Assembly (NCBI RefSeq): GCF_006874425.1 | Contig: NZ_VIJZ01000006.1 | Location: 1-64,000 of the forward strand | Direction: 5' to 3' | DNA: 64,000 nt | From: Paenibacillus ottowii | GTDB taxonomy: Bacteria > Bacillota > Bacilli > Paenibacillales > Paenibacillaceae | Shown here: in pieces, positions 16,871-27,058 of the stretch | Numbering within the stretch: the stretch's first letter is position 1 | Layout: each line of letters opens with the position of its first letter | Notes under the pieces: generated by a model | Databases searched by the model: none | The model's input: only the letters and a program-made list of their open reading frames with translations | Told to the model about the DNA's origin: nothing | Position numbers and translations under genes: made by a program

Positions 16871-17905
16871 TCAACGTTTGGAACGGACGGCAGAACTGCT
16901 GCGCGATTTGAACAAATGGATATTTTCCAGCGCTCTACCTGTACCGATTGCCACACAATCCAGAGGATTTTCTGCCACGATCACTGGCATTCCAGTCTCA
17001 CCTGCCAGCAGCTTATCCAGGTTGCGCAGTAGTGCTCCACCACCCGTCAGGACAATTCCTCTATCCATGATGTCCGCTGCCAGCTCGGGAGGGCATTTTT
17101 CCAATGTTACTTTGACCGCATCCACGATCGCATTAACTGTATCTGATAATGCTTCGCTAATTTCATCGGAGGTAATCGTAATGGTCTTCGGCAAGCCTGT
17201 TACCAGATCGCGTCCGCGAATTTCTGATGTTTCCACTTGCTCTAACGGCATAGCTGAACCAACTTCCATTTTCAACTGCTCCGAAGTCCGTTCTCCAATC
17301 ATTAGGTTGTATTGACGTTTCACGTATTGGATGATGGACTCGTCCATTTCGTCGCCAGCTACACGTACAGAACGACTAGTTACGATCCCCCCCAGGGAAA
17401 TAACCGCAACTTCGGTTGTACCTCCACCGATATCGACAACCATACTACCTGTAGGCTCCCATACCGGCAAATCAGCACCAATTGCCGCTGCAAACGGCTC
17501 TTCAATCGTGTACGCCTCTCTTGCGCCTGCTTGTTTGGTCGCATCTTCAACAGCGCGCTGCTCCACAGCAGTAATGCCCGAAGGCACGCAAACCATCACG
17601 TTCGGATGACGTGGAAACAAAGAACGTTGTGTTTGCGCCTGACGGATAAAATATTTAATCATCGTTGCAGTCGTATCAAAATCGGCAATGACTCCATCCT
17701 TCATCGGACGAATCGCACGGATATTTCCCGGTGTACGACCGATCATTTTTTTCGCAGATTCCCCAACAGCCTCAATGGTTTTTGTATCCGTACGCAAAGC
17801 GACTACAGATGGTTCACGAACCACAATTCCCTTCCCTCTTACGTATACAAGCGTGTTTGCCGTCCCCAAGTCAATTCCCAAATCTTTTGTAAAGCCACCC
17901 AGCAT
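16871..17905 (-). CDS. mreB: Rod shape-determining actin homologue MreB
   Basis: MreB forms membrane-bound actin-like filaments that guide lateral wall synthesis. The 344-residue protein has phosphate-1 [20 protein letters not shown] (about 6-25), phosphate-2 [15 protein letters not shown], and the adenosine motif [15 protein letters not shown]. It is the first gene of mreBCD-minCD, with AAGGAG 8 nt before the ATG. Confidence 0.98.
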   Translation of the reverse strand: MLGGFTKDLGIDLGTANTLVYVRGKGIVVREPSVVALRTDTKTIEAVGESAKKMIGRTPGNIRAIRPMKDGVIADFDTTATMIKYFIRQAQTQRSLFPRHPNVMVCVPSGITAVEQRAVEDATKQAGAREAYTIEEPFAAAIGADLPVWEPTGSMVVDIGGGTTEVAVISLGGIVTSRSVRVAGDEMDESIIQYVKRQYNLMIGERTSEQLKMEVGSAMPLEQVETSEIRGRDLVTGLPKTITITSDEISEALSDTVNAIVDAVKVTLEKCPPELAADIMDRGIVLTGGGALLRNLDKLLAGETGMPVIVAENPLDCVAIGTGRALENIHLFKSRSSSAVRSKR

Positions 17906-18005
17906 GATGTTAATCTCCTTTTCTCTTCCCTGAAATCTGTTATCCCTGTATAAACGGTTTATTCAGGCCGGTTTACCGGTCGTATTTTAAATGTTTGATT
18001 TAAAT

Positions 18006-18035
18006 ATTATATTATATCAGACCTTGTTCCTTCAA
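18006..18035 (-). promoter_or_regulatory. Promoter of mreBCD-minCD
   Basis: On the minus strand TTGAAG (18030-18035), an 18-nt spacer and TATAAT (18006-18011) overlap the last codons and stop of radC. A short GC-rich hairpin (GACCGG-TAAA-CCGGCC, near 17964-17979) lies in the leader without a U tail. Confidence 0.65.
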
Positions 18036-18704
18036 ACTCACAAAGGTCCCGTCCCCGATCACAATATGATCAAGCACGTCGATGCCTACGATGTTGCCCG
18101 CTTCCATCAGGCGGCGAGTCAATTGGACGTCTTCCGGGCTTGGCTTCGGATCACCGCTCGGATGGTTATGAGCGCAAATAATCGAAGCACTGCTGCATTT
18201 AATTGCAGCCCGAAATACTTCACGAGGGTGCACGATGGCGGAATTCAGGCTACCCATAGATAGTGTTTCCTGAGCAATGACATGGTTTTTGGTATTTAGA
18301 AACAGGCATACAAAATGCTCTTTCTGCAAATAGCGAAGCTGCTCAAACAATAGATCTGCCACATCCCGCGGGCAGCTAATTATCGGGGTCTCCAAATGGC
18401 GTGACAATGCTAATCGACGCCCCAGTTCGATGCCCGCTTTTAGCTGTATCGCTTTAGCATTTCCAATGCCCTTAATCCGGGTCAACTCGCTCAGACTCAT
18501 ATCCACCAGTTGACGCAAACTACCTGCCTGCTGCAAAATACGCTGCGCTAAATGCACAGATGATTCATTTTGTGTTCCTGTACGCAGTAGTATCGCTAGC
18601 AACTCCGCGTTGCTCAAGGCTTCCGCCCCATATGTCATCATGCGCTCTCTTGGTCGTTCTTCATGGGGGAGGTCGCGAAGCATCAGTATTTGCGACTCCA
18701 GCAT
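18012..18704 (-). CDS. radC: RadC family protein (JAMM/MPN domain)
   Basis: RadC proteins carry a JAMM metalloprotease-like domain; despite the name their biochemical role is unsettled. The 230-residue protein has an N-terminal helix-hairpin-helix (ELTRIKGIGNAKAIQLKAGI, about 61-80) and the metal motif HNHPSGDPKPSPED (about 177-190). It follows maf and precedes mreB, as in Bacillus. Confidence 0.94.
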   Translation of the reverse strand: MLESQILMLRDLPHEERPRERMMTYGAEALSNAELLAILLRTGTQNESSVHLAQRILQQAGSLRQLVDMSLSELTRIKGIGNAKAIQLKAGIELGRRLALSRHLETPIISCPRDVADLLFEQLRYLQKEHFVCLFLNTKNHVIAQETLSMGSLNSAIVHPREVFRAAIKCSSASIICAHNHPSGDPKPSPEDVQLTRRLMEAGNIVGIDVLDHIVIGDGTFVSLKEQGLI

Positions 18705-18719
18705 ATGTTTATCCCCTTT

Positions 18720-19328
18720 TTATGGACGCAACACATTCACTCCAAAGTCGGACAGCATGTCCGACAGCAAGGAAAGCGGCAATCCTACGACGTTAAAATA
18801 ACAACCCTGAATAGATTCCACCAACGTAGCACCCATGCCTTGAATGCCATACGATCCTGCTTTGTCAGACGGTTCACCAGTATTTACGTATGCCACAATT
18901 TGCTTTTGGCTCAAAGGCTTCATTGTGACCTCCGTTTGGCGATGTCTAACAAGCATCTTGCCGGTTCCGGTATGTATGCAGGCTACCCCGGTGTACACAC
19001 GGTGTGTTCTTCCCTGCAGTGCAGTCAACATGCGAACCGCATCCGCATGATCAACAGGCTTGCCCAATACCGAATCCTCCAGCACAACAATCGTGTCACT
19101 ACCAATCACCAATCCAGCTTCCTCGGACGGTGCGGCGGTGCGCACGACCACTTCGGCTTTACGAGCCGCAAGGGTCTCCACGATTTGCTGAGGCGTCCAG
19201 CTCTCAGGCGTGCTTTCATCCGCATGACTCGGCACCACCTCAAAGGGGAGTCTCAAGTATGAGAGTAATTCCTTCCTTCTTGGTGAAGTCGATGCCAGAA
19301 TAATGCGGGGCGTAATTTTCCCGTCCAT
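18720..19328 (-). CDS. maf: Maf-type nucleoside triphosphate pyrophosphatase
   Basis: It hydrolyses non-canonical or modified NTPs such as dTTP/UTP analogues and is linked to septum control in B. subtilis. The 202-residue protein has the N-terminal ILASTSPRRKELLSYL (about 10-25), the active-site segment VIGSDTIVVLEDSVLGKP, and SYGIQGMG near the C-terminus. AAGGAG lies before the ATG. It is probably cotranscribed with radC. Confidence 0.94.
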   Translation of the reverse strand: MDGKITPRIILASTSPRRKELLSYLRLPFEVVPSHADESTPESWTPQQIVETLAARKAEVVVRTAAPSEEAGLVIGSDTIVVLEDSVLGKPVDHADAVRMLTALQGRTHRVYTGVACIHTGTGKMLVRHRQTEVTMKPLSQKQIVAYVNTGEPSDKAGSYGIQGMGATLVESIQGCYFNVVGLPLSLLSDMLSDFGVNVLRP

Positions 19329-19350
19329 AAGGGAAGCTCCTTTTCATCAG

Positions 19351-19593
19351 TTAGAGCCTGCGGTACAGCCAGAATGCGGCGATGATGCCGATCAGACTAA
19401 GCAGGCTCAATTCAAAATTTATCGTTATGTTGTAGCTGATAATATCCAGATCCGCTCTCGGCGACCAAGATATCGTAGTGGGGTGGGTCAGAAAGGAAAG
19501 GACTTTGAACGATTGAAGGGCCTTAGCAATCCAGGCACCCAAAAGCCAACCGAGCAACAAAAACAGTATAAGCATTCCTACATTTTTTTTCAT
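19351..19593 (-). CDS. DUF4321-type small membrane protein
   Basis: This 80-residue protein has two hydrophobic helices (MLILFLLLGWLLGAWIAKAL and the C-terminal LSLLSLIGIIAAFWLYRRL) with an extracytoplasmic loop containing SWSPRADLDIISYNITINF. It matches the DUF4321 family as I remember it: a short N-terminal GLLLGSW-like helix and a second helix, found next to maf in Firmicutes. Function is unknown. I chose the ATG at 19593 over an in-frame start at 19653 because GAGGGAAG lies 7 nt upstream and the family begins MKKN. Confidence 0.8.
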   Translation of the reverse strand: MKKNVGMLILFLLLGWLLGAWIAKALQSFKVLSFLTHPTTISWSPRADLDIISYNITINFELSLLSLIGIIAAFWLYRRL

Positions 19594-19666
19594 CCTGATC
19601 TTCCCTCGCCATTTTTTGACACCTTCATTATTATACGGTGATTTGTACTGCAATACAAACAGAAAT

Positions 19667-19700
19667 CCGGCATGGGGAACTATTTCCAGTTCCTTGCCGG
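19667..19700 (-). terminator. Possible terminator downstream of the SPOR gene
   Basis: On the minus strand CCGGCA-A-GGAAC pairs with GTTCC-CCA-TGCCGG around an 8-nt loop, followed by ATTTCTGTTT. The U tail is interrupted, so termination may be partial. Confidence 0.5.
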
Positions 19701-19714
19701 AAAGTATGGCTAAT

Positions 19715-20992
19715 CTATTGTTTTATGAACTGGATAAATTCCTTCTCACGCAAAACATATTCCATCATGGAGGACTGAATCTCCCAAATGTGTTCCTTGG
19801 CTGTATTCTTGTTATATTCCCCAAGTGCAGCGACTGCGCTGTTCATCGCCTTTTCAAGTGAGCTGGCGGAGGCAGCCGCTTCCTTGGGCAGACCGGTGGG
19901 AAGTGCAGCGATATTTTGTGTCCACTGCTGATGCAGGTTGTTTAACTCGTTCATGTCGGAGACTGGCACCGCATTTGAACCTGCTTCTCTGAGCAAAGTT
20001 GAGGAAAGTCCGCTCAGTTTCCCTACTAATGAGTTGCTTAACTGAAAAAAGGTAGTGAGTTTATCAGCATTGCCTCCATAAGCCGCTTTTTCGAATCCAG
20101 GTAATTCGAGTTCGCGGACATATAACTCCACCCCTTGTGTCTTCAATTGATTGCTGAGCAACTTGGCTTGCTCCCTATCCGGCGATATTCCTGCATATAC
20201 CCGGTTTTGATCCTCGCTATCCCCTCCTGCTGCGATGCCTGCCTTCGACAGTTCTTCCTTTGCCTGTAAAGCCCGCTCCGGGGTGCTGAAAACCCCATAT
20301 TGCAGCAAGTAATAGGTTTGTGGCGGCACTTGAGCCGCTACAACGGTGACAGGGGTAGAATTATCTTTCACAGACATTGTATCGACACCCAGAGATTCTT
20401 TAAAAACGGGTACAGCTTCATCAGCAGAAGTATTAGCCCCCGGAACCATACCCCCTCCGTTAAACAGTAACAACATAATATATCCAAACATCCCTCCAGT
20501 CACCAACGCACTGGCCACAGAACCGATTAATCTCCATCGAGAAGGGTGAGGTGGACGCTTTCTATACTTTTGACCGGAATAATAAGCCTCCTCAGCCTCA
20601 GCCTCAGCCTCTTCCAGACTTTCCGGTAGAACGTCCGCATCTGACCAGGAAGCGGCCGAACGACCAAAAGGGTCGTCCCACCCCTCCTGTACCCTCAATG
20701 CTGGAGTAAAGCGCCTACTTGCACTCTTTTTATTCGTCTCCATAGGCTTACTGGGCTCTGAATGTGGTGTTGTTCGATTATGTTTCTCTATCCTGCTAGT
20801 CCGCTCCATTCCTTCACGCTGGTTATCCGTTTGAGAAAGCTCATCATCGTGGTATAACTTCGTATCTTTAATCGTGTCACGCTGTCCCTTCGTAAACATC
20901 TCACTTTTGTACGGAAGCACCTGTTGCTTATCCTCCTGGCTTGTCTCTGGCAACTGTTGATCGAACCGGAATGTCATCTTGGCCTTGTTCAT
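19715..20992 (-). CDS. SPOR-domain membrane protein
   Basis: This is a single-pass membrane protein of 425 residues. A long acidic/Gln-rich cytoplasmic N-terminus (about 1-160, with an EEAEAEAEEA run) is followed by one transmembrane helix (about 165-190, SVASALVTGGMFGYIMLLLF). An extracytoplasmic SPOR-type domain comes next (about 225-295, YYLLQYGVFSTPERALQAKE), then a helical tail. SPOR domains bind denuded glycans at division sites or in the spore septum, so a role in division or sporulation wall work is inferred. The ATG at 20992 follows AAGGAGG by 10 nt; an in-frame ATG eight codons earlier overlaps that RBS. It lies between murC and the DUF4321 gene. Confidence 0.8.
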   Translation of the reverse strand: MNKAKMTFRFDQQLPETSQEDKQQVLPYKSEMFTKGQRDTIKDTKLYHDDELSQTDNQREGMERTSRIEKHNRTTPHSEPSKPMETNKKSASRRFTPALRVQEGWDDPFGRSAASWSDADVLPESLEEAEAEAEEAYYSGQKYRKRPPHPSRWRLIGSVASALVTGGMFGYIMLLLFNGGGMVPGANTSADEAVPVFKESLGVDTMSVKDNSTPVTVVAAQVPPQTYYLLQYGVFSTPERALQAKEELSKAGIAAGGDSEDQNRVYAGISPDREQAKLLSNQLKTQGVELYVRELELPGFEKAAYGGNADKLTTFFQLSNSLVGKLSGLSSTLLREAGSNAVPVSDMNELNNLHQQWTQNIAALPTGLPKEAAASASSLEKAMNSAVAALGEYNKNTAKEHIWEIQSSMMEYVLREKEFIQFIKQ

Positions 20993-21071
20993 GGATGCAC
21001 TCCCTCCTTGTCCCATACTTCCTCATAGTTTGTTGTATGAGTTAAAGCAAGGAATTATGTCCCTACATTAC

Positions 21072-21111
21072 AAAAAAAGGGTATCCCGCCACTTTCGTGT
21101 TCGGAATACCC
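21072..21111 (-). terminator. Terminator of murC
   Basis: On the minus strand GGGTATTCCG... pairs with ...CGGGATACCC (21079-21111), followed by seven T residues, just past the murC stop. Confidence 0.9.
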
Positions 21112-21157
21112 TCAAAATATCTAAAATTCATTGTGTAATAGCCACTGTTAATACGTA

Positions 21158-22540
21158 TTACACTTGTTGTCCGCGAAGATGGCGTGCTAACGCATCGCCA
21201 GCTTTCCAAATGTCTCCTGCTCCCATCGTCAACACGAGATCACCCGGCTGTAACCGATCTTTCAGTTCTTCGATCACGGCTTCTTTGGTCGGTAAATAGA
21301 TTGCATTCGCATTGCTGTTTTGGACGATTAAATCCACGAGCTTGGAAGAATGCACACCTTCAATCTGTTTTTCTCCCGCTGGTGAATAAATATCGGTAAT
21401 GATCACTTCACTAGCCTCGCTAAACGCACGGCTGAACGCATCCAGCAGGAAGAAGGTACGACTGTAGCGTTGTGGCTGGAACACGGCAATTATACGCTTG
21501 CCAGTTGCTCTGGCTGCACTGATCGTAGCTTCAATCTCCGTTGGATGATGTGCATAGTCATCAATTATCAAGATGTCATTGCCTTCACCTAGCACCTGGA
21601 ACCGGCGTTTCGCTCCGTGAAATTCCACAATAGTTGCAGCAATTTGCTCAAATGGAATCCCTGCTTCCAAACATGAAATCACAGTAGCCATAGCATTATA
21701 CATGTTATGTTTACCCGGTACAGATAATTCAATCGTTCCGAGGGCTATTCCCTTACGGTTCATTGTAAAGCTTAATCGACGATCACCTAATTGGATATCT
21801 GTCGCCATGTAATCCGCTTCATGCTCTACCCCATAAGTAATGACCCGAGTTTGAAGCTTAGGCAGCATCTCCCGGATGTTCTGATCATCGGCGCATACAA
21901 TAGCTGCTCCATCCGGTCGAATTTGGCTCAAAAATTGCACGTAGGCACTTTTCAGGCGATTGAAGTCCCCATCATAATTTTCCAAATGGTCTGCTTCAAT
22001 ATTGGTTACGATGCCCTGCCAAGGATGATATTGCAGAAAAGAGCCATCACTCTCATCCGCCTCGGCTACGACAAACTCGCTTTTACCCGCTTTGGCGTTC
22101 GTCCCCAAATTCGTGATTTCGCCGCCAATAATATACGTTGGATCAACGTTACATCTCTCCATAACCAGAGCGATCATAGAGGAGGTCGTCGTTTTACCGT
22201 GCGCACCTGCAACCGCAATTCCCTTACGTTCGTTAAGCAAGCGAGCCAACATCTGCGAACGGTGCAGTGTTGGAATATTCAATTCTTCCGCTGCCACCCG
22301 CTCCACATTGTCACGTGACAATGCTGTTGAATAGACAACGATATCCGCGCCCGCAATATGTTCAGGCGTGTGTCCAATGTATATTTTTGCGCCTTTTGCC
22401 GCTAATTTTTCTGTCAGCTCTTGTGCTGCCACATCTGAGCCAGTCACGGTATACCCCATCTCCAGCATGACCCGAGCAATCGCGCTCATCCCGTAGCCGC
22501 CGATACCGATAAAATGAACATGTTCCGAAGTAATCAACAA
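21158..22540 (-). CDS. murC: UDP-N-acetylmuramate--L-alanine ligase
   Basis: MurC adds L-Ala to UDP-MurNAc, the first peptide step of peptidoglycan precursor synthesis. The 460-residue protein has a Rossmann N-domain ([20 protein letters not shown]), the ATP loop [19 protein letters not shown] (about 109-127), and the ligase C-domain with [14 protein letters not shown] and FQPQRYSRT. The start is one of two adjacent TTG codons (22540 or 22537) behind a weak AGGTTGGTG; no ATG fits. It starts 3 nt after the folC stop. Confidence 0.96.
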   Translation of the reverse strand: MLITSEHVHFIGIGGYGMSAIARVMLEMGYTVTGSDVAAQELTEKLAAKGAKIYIGHTPEHIAGADIVVYSTALSRDNVERVAAEELNIPTLHRSQMLARLLNERKGIAVAGAHGKTTTSSMIALVMERCNVDPTYIIGGEITNLGTNAKAGKSEFVVAEADESDGSFLQYHPWQGIVTNIEADHLENYDGDFNRLKSAYVQFLSQIRPDGAAIVCADDQNIREMLPKLQTRVITYGVEHEADYMATDIQLGDRRLSFTMNRKGIALGTIELSVPGKHNMYNAMATVISCLEAGIPFEQIAATIVEFHGAKRRFQVLGEGNDILIIDDYAHHPTEIEATISAARATGKRIIAVFQPQRYSRTFFLLDAFSRAFSEASEVIITDIYSPAGEKQIEGVHSSKLVDLIVQNSNANAIYLPTKEAVIEELKDRLQPGDLVLTMGAGDIWKAGDALARHLRGQQV

Positions 22541-22543
22541 ATT

Positions 22544-23920
22544 TCACCAACCTTTTTCCGAATCGGTTTGATACATAAGGGTAGCCCGTACATCCGCAAT
22601 AAGGTACAGCGTGCCGGACACCACCCCCAGATCTTCCGCTTCCGTATGTGACTGAAGCAGACCCAGAGCCTTTTTCCAGTCACCTTCTACAATAATTTTT
22701 AAATGTGTTTTGGCATAAGACGGCCGCAGCTTCTCCACGAGATGAGCCAAATCAGCGGCATTCATTTTGCGGCGAAAATTGGGCTCGGTCAGGATAAGCG
22801 TATCTACTAGTGGCAGTATATGCTGCAAGTATGCTTCATGATGCTTGTTTGACAGCATTCCCATCATTAAAACCAATTTTTTGTACGAGTACACTTGAGG
22901 AAGACTTTTGGCCAGCGTCTGTGCCCCTTCTGGATTATGAGCCCCATCAAGCACAATCCTCGGCGAGGTACTGACTTGTTCGAGACGCCCTGCCCACGCA
23001 GCTTGCCTAAAGCCCTCTAGCAATTCCTCATCATCCAATACAAAAGCCATATACTGACGTAAGACTTCAAGTGCCATCATGGCTCCTGCCGCATTAGAAC
23101 ACTGATGCTCGCCTAACAACGTGATGTCAATTTCCATATGCCGGAAGGGGCCCGCGAATGAAAAGGTCTGACCTGTTTCATCCCCATTTAGCCGTTCATA
23201 CGTAAATTGTTCTCCTGCCAGGTACAAGGTAGCTCCTTGTTTGGACGCCGTTTCACGTATGACTTGAATAGCCTCGGGCTGGGAAACACAACTGACGACA
23301 GGGACACCTGGCTTGATGATCCCAGCCTTTTCCCTTGCAATCTGTTCCAGTGTATCTCCCAAAATATCCGTATGGTCATAGCCGACATTCGTAATAACCG
23401 AGACGATAGGGTTCACGATATTAGTTACATCCATCCTTCCCCCGAGACCCGTTTCCCATACCACAACATCTGGAAAAGATACCGTAGCATAGTACAAAAT
23501 AGCTAACGCTGTGGATACCTCAAACATCGTAGGTGAGCCCAACTCACTATCTGCGATTTCTTTCACCAACGGATATAAGCGATTGGCCAGCGAAACCAGC
23601 GTTTCATCTGGAATATCGGTCCCGTTGAATTGAAAACGGTTTGTAAATCGGGTGATGTATGGAGAAGTAAAGGTTCCTACACCGTATCCACACTTCATTA
23701 GCACAGAGGTTAGAAAGGCACATGTCGAGCCCTTGCCGTTGGTTCCCGCAATATGAATAAATTTCAGATGCCGTTGCGGATCACCCAGCTTACTCATCAG
23801 CTGTTCGATTCGTTCCAGTCCGGGTCTAATGCCAAACGGGATTAACCCGTTAATCCATTCCACTGCTTCATCATAACTTTGTAAAGGAGCTATGTCGCCG
23901 CCCCTGGTCGTATCTGACAT
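22544..23920 (-). CDS. folC: Folylpolyglutamate synthase / dihydrofolate synthase
   Basis: FolC adds glutamate to folates (and, in bifunctional forms, to dihydropteroate). It is a Mur-ligase relative of 458 residues with HIAGTNGKGSTCAFLTSVL (P-loop, about 54-72), the carbamylated-Lys region, TNVGYDHTDILGDTLEQIA and LDGAHNPEGA. I prefer the ATG at 23920, which has AAGGTG 8 nt upstream, over the GTG three codons earlier. It follows valS by about 36 nt, as in Bacillus. Confidence 0.94.
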   Translation of the reverse strand: MSDTTRGGDIAPLQSYDEAVEWINGLIPFGIRPGLERIEQLMSKLGDPQRHLKFIHIAGTNGKGSTCAFLTSVLMKCGYGVGTFTSPYITRFTNRFQFNGTDIPDETLVSLANRLYPLVKEIADSELGSPTMFEVSTALAILYYATVSFPDVVVWETGLGGRMDVTNIVNPIVSVITNVGYDHTDILGDTLEQIAREKAGIIKPGVPVVSCVSQPEAIQVIRETASKQGATLYLAGEQFTYERLNGDETGQTFSFAGPFRHMEIDITLLGEHQCSNAAGAMMALEVLRQYMAFVLDDEELLEGFRQAAWAGRLEQVSTSPRIVLDGAHNPEGAQTLAKSLPQVYSYKKLVLMMGMLSNKHHEAYLQHILPLVDTLILTEPNFRRKMNAADLAHLVEKLRPSYAKTHLKIIVEGDWKKALGLLQSHTEAEDLGVVSGTLYLIADVRATLMYQTDSEKGW

Positions 23921-23956
23921 CCTCTTCACCTTCAGGTCATTTTATTGTGAGTGAAA

Positions 23957-26623
23957 TTATGCTTTGAGTTCTTCAATACGTGCGATAACTTTAGCGCGCT
24001 TATCTGAGTAATCGGCTTGCTTGGCCTTTTCTTCCTCGATGACTTTGGCTGGTGCCTTCGCCACGAAGCCTTGGTTAGAGAGCTTTTTCTCCACGCGCTC
24101 CACTTCACTGTTCAAATGCTGAAGTTCTTTTTCCAGTCTGCTAATTTCCTGGGCAATATCTAGCAGTCCGGCTAACGGCAGGTATAGCTCTGCGCCGCTA
24201 ACGATAGATGTCATGGCTTTATCTGGAGCGGTGAACTCTAATCCCGCGTCGAATTCAGACGTATTACAGAATCGGCGCACATACTCCCCATTGCGGTTAA
24301 TGATATCAAGAACGGCTTGATCGCCGGGTTTTATGAGCAATTCAACTTTTTTACTCATCGGCACGTTGACTTCAGCGCGGATATTGCGTACAGCACGAAT
24401 AACGTCGATCAGCAAATTCATTTCAGCGACCGCATCTTTATCCTCGAAAGCAGGATCATAAACAGGCCAAGCGGCCAGTGTGATCGTTTCTCCCTCATGC
24501 GGAAGATGCTGCCATATTTCTTCGGAGATAAACGGCATGAACGGATGAATCATGCGCAGTGTCCGATCCAATACATATGCAAGTACGGATTGTGTTTTCT
24601 TTTTCGCCTCTGCATTTTCGCCATACAGGGAAAGCTTCGCAAACTCAATGTACCAGTCGCACAAATCATCCCAAATAAAGTTATACAGAAGGCGGCCTGT
24701 CTCGCCAAATTCATAAGCATCTATTAGACGCGTGATGTCACGTGAAGTTTCGTTTAGACGGTGCAGAATCCAACGATCAACGGTGCTCAAGTCACCAGTA
24801 ATGTCTATATCTGCCGCAGTGACACCTTCCAAATTCATTAGTGCAAAACGTGATGCATTCCAGATTTTATTGGCAAAGTTACGCGCCTGCTCCACACGTT
24901 CCCAGCGGAAACGAAGGTCTTGTCCAGGCGTGCTGCTGGTGGAGATCATATAACGCATTGCATCAGTACCATATTGGTCGATGACGTCGAGCGGATCAAC
25001 ACCATTACCCAGAGATTTGGACATTTTTCTTCCGTCTGCATCACGAACCAAGCCGTGCATAAGTACGTCCTTAAATGGAATCTCTTCCGTAAACTCCAGC
25101 GCGGTAAAGATCATACGCGATACCCAGAAATAAATAATGTCGTAGCCTGTAACTAGGACACTCGTCGGATAATAACGTTTGAGATCCTCTGTTTGCTCAG
25201 GCCAACCCAGGGTCGAAAACGGCCATAAAGCAGAGCTGAACCAAGTATCGAGCACATCTTCATCCTGTATGAGCTTTCTGCCGGCATATTCCGGCAAAGT
25301 TGTAGGGTCCTCCGCCGATACAATCACTTCTCCGGTTTCCTCGTCGTACCAAGCCGGAATCCGGTGTCCCCACCATAATTGTCGGGAAATACACCAATCA
25401 CGTACATTTTCAATCCAATGCAGATAAGTACGCTCAAAGCGATCCGGCACAAAGTTTACACCCTTGCCCGCCTTCTGCGCTTCAATCGCCTTAGCTGCCA
25501 GAGGCTTCATTTCCACGAACCATTGCGTGGACAGATAAGGTTCTACAACTACCCCTGTTCGCTCACTGTGACCTACCTGGTGCACATGCTCTTCAATGCG
25601 AATCAGTACGCCCTGTTCCTTCAAATCAGCGACAATTTGCTTACGGCAATCGCTGCGGTCCAGTCCCTGATATTTGCCTGCTTCGGCATTCATCGTTCCC
25701 GTCTCGTCCATCACCGTAATTTGCGGCAATTGGTGACGTTGTCCCATTTCAAAGTCATTTGGATCGTGAGCCGGTGTGATCTTAACCGCGCCACTACCAA
25801 AATCTTTATCCACGTAGTCATCTGCAATGATCGGAATTTCCCGTCCGATGATTGGAAGCACAAGCATTTTACCGATCATGTGCTTGTAGCGGCCATCTTC
25901 CGGATGTACAGCAACAGCTGTATCGCCCAACATCGTTTCAGGGCGTGTAGTAGCCACCGTAATAAATCCGCTACCGTCTTTCAAAGGATATTGCAGGTGA
26001 TACAGATTTCCGTTCACCTCTTTGTATTCCACTTCAATATCCGACAGTGCAGTACGTGCAGCAGGGTCCCAGTTAATGATGCGTTTACCGCGATAAATCA
26101 GGCCTTTTTTGTACAGTTTCACGAATACTTCGCGTACCGCTTTGGACAGTCCCTCATCCAATGTAAAACGTTCACGAGAATAATCGAGGGAAAAACCCAT
26201 TTTCTCCCATTGATTGTGGATGTTGTCCAGATAAAGATCCTTCCATTCCCACACTTTCTCCAAAAACTTCTCACGGCCCAAATCATAGCGAGTCAGACCT
26301 TCTTCACGCAGCTTCTGCTCTACTTTTGTTTGAGTCGCAATACCTGCATGGTCTGCGCCCGGCAGCCACAAGGCATCATAACCCTGCATCCGTTTGGCGC
26401 GGATAATAATATCCTGCAAAGTAAAGTCAAGCGCATGCCCAATATGCAGCATACCTGTAACATTTGGTGGTGGAATAACGATTGTAAAAGGCTCTGCCTC
26501 TGGATGTTGTCCGGCACGGAAATAGCCCTTCTCCATCCAGGTTTTGTACCATTTTTGTTCTGCTGATTTGGGATCGTAAGTTGTTGGCATTTCCAAGGTT
26601 GTCTTGTTGTCTTGTTCTGACAT
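23957..26623 (-). CDS. valS: Valyl-tRNA synthetase
   Basis: It charges tRNA-Val and edits mischarged threonine. The 888-residue class I synthetase has HIGH-type [14 protein letters not shown] (about 48-61), an inserted editing domain, KMSKS in [11 protein letters not shown] (about 525), an anticodon-binding domain and the C-terminal coiled-coil arm (about 820-888, [20 protein letters not shown]). The ATG at 26623 has GGAGG 9 nt upstream; any longer N-terminus would be translated from T-box leader RNA. It is controlled by the T-box upstream. Confidence 0.98.
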   Translation of the reverse strand: MSEQDNKTTLEMPTTYDPKSAEQKWYKTWMEKGYFRAGQHPEAEPFTIVIPPPNVTGMLHIGHALDFTLQDIIIRAKRMQGYDALWLPGADHAGIATQTKVEQKLREEGLTRYDLGREKFLEKVWEWKDLYLDNIHNQWEKMGFSLDYSRERFTLDEGLSKAVREVFVKLYKKGLIYRGKRIINWDPAARTALSDIEVEYKEVNGNLYHLQYPLKDGSGFITVATTRPETMLGDTAVAVHPEDGRYKHMIGKMLVLPIIGREIPIIADDYVDKDFGSGAVKITPAHDPNDFEMGQRHQLPQITVMDETGTMNAEAGKYQGLDRSDCRKQIVADLKEQGVLIRIEEHVHQVGHSERTGVVVEPYLSTQWFVEMKPLAAKAIEAQKAGKGVNFVPDRFERTYLHWIENVRDWCISRQLWWGHRIPAWYDEETGEVIVSAEDPTTLPEYAGRKLIQDEDVLDTWFSSALWPFSTLGWPEQTEDLKRYYPTSVLVTGYDIIYFWVSRMIFTALEFTEEIPFKDVLMHGLVRDADGRKMSKSLGNGVDPLDVIDQYGTDAMRYMISTSSTPGQDLRFRWERVEQARNFANKIWNASRFALMNLEGVTAADIDITGDLSTVDRWILHRLNETSRDITRLIDAYEFGETGRLLYNFIWDDLCDWYIEFAKLSLYGENAEAKKKTQSVLAYVLDRTLRMIHPFMPFISEEIWQHLPHEGETITLAAWPVYDPAFEDKDAVAEMNLLIDVIRAVRNIRAEVNVPMSKKVELLIKPGDQAVLDIINRNGEYVRRFCNTSEFDAGLEFTAPDKAMTSIVSGAELYLPLAGLLDIAQEISRLEKELQHLNSEVERVEKKLSNQGFVAKAPAKVIEEEKAKQADYSDKRAKVIARIEELKA

Positions 26624-26657
26624 ATCAGGATACCTCCATGATTTTTCAATTGGCAAA

Positions 26658-26968
26658 TAAAAAAAGCCCTTCATCCTCAAAGGACGAAAGGCTGTTCTCT
26701 CGCGGTACCACCTTTGTTTCACCCCTAGTGTATGTATCCACGGATCCATTACACATGGTGTGACACTTTATGCAGATAACGGTTGCGGACCGGCCTTATT
26801 CTACCGTGAACCTCCTACCTTCCGAAGGAATGAAATGAGGAACCGTTCAAACAGGCGACTCCCGGGTGACTTCGGCCAGTAGCTTCCTGCGGAACCTCAC
26901 AGCGCTGCAATTCCACTCTCTGAAGGGCTTGCTGCCTACTCTTCCCGATCTCAGTCTTTCAATAACTA
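26658..26968 (-). ncRNA. T-box riboswitch upstream of valS
   Basis: This tRNA-sensing leader lets transcription continue when tRNA-Val is uncharged. Visible parts in order on the minus strand: Stem I with the AGTA loop motif (GAAGAGTAGGCAG), a specifier region GAA-GTC-A where the Val codon GUC occupies 26870-26868, the T-box AAAGGTGGTACCGCG (26715-26701), and a terminator GCCTTTCGTCC...GGATGAAGGGC (26693-26666) with a T run. The Val codon agrees with the downstream gene. Confidence 0.96.
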
Positions 26969-26974
26969 TACCAC

Positions 26975-27003
26975 ATCATACATTTCCCATTGACTATAGT
27001 CAA
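26975..27003 (-). promoter_or_regulatory. Promoter of the valS T-box leader
   Basis: On the minus strand TTGACT (26998-27003), a 17-nt spacer and TATGAT (26975-26980) lie just before Stem I of the T-box. Confidence 0.75.
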
Positions 27004-27030
27004 CACCCATTTCTCATTGACGATGTCAAC
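26981..27030 (-). repeat. Two direct copies of a TTGAC/GTCAA element at the valS promoter
   Basis: CATTTCCCATTGACTATAGT-CAAC (26981-27004) and CATTTCTCATTGACGATGTCAAC (27008-27030) are near-identical copies spaced by 27 bp. Each contains an inverted repeat TTGAC-n-GTCAA. One copy covers the spacer and -35 box of the valS promoter; the other lies just upstream. Confidence 0.8.
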
Positions 27031-27058
27031 ACTTCGCTGCATGTTTTCAGCAGCCGGA

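Noticed and set aside
17312-17953. Open frame opposite mreB and its promoter region
   Set aside because: Antisense to a highly conserved gene; its Cys/Arg/Thr-rich composition is typical of a shadow frame.
17964-17979. Terminator between radC and mreB
   Set aside because: The GACCGG-TAAA-CCGGCC hairpin lacks a U run on either strand and lies in the mreB leader.
25379-26566. A 395-codon open frame opposite valS
   Set aside because: It is antisense to conserved valS catalytic and editing domains, and has odd composition, no RBS and no recognisable domain.
26623-26749. A longer N-terminus for ValS starting near 26749
   Set aside because: The added codons fall in the T-box terminator and antiterminator, and the ATG at 26623 has an ideal GGAGG.
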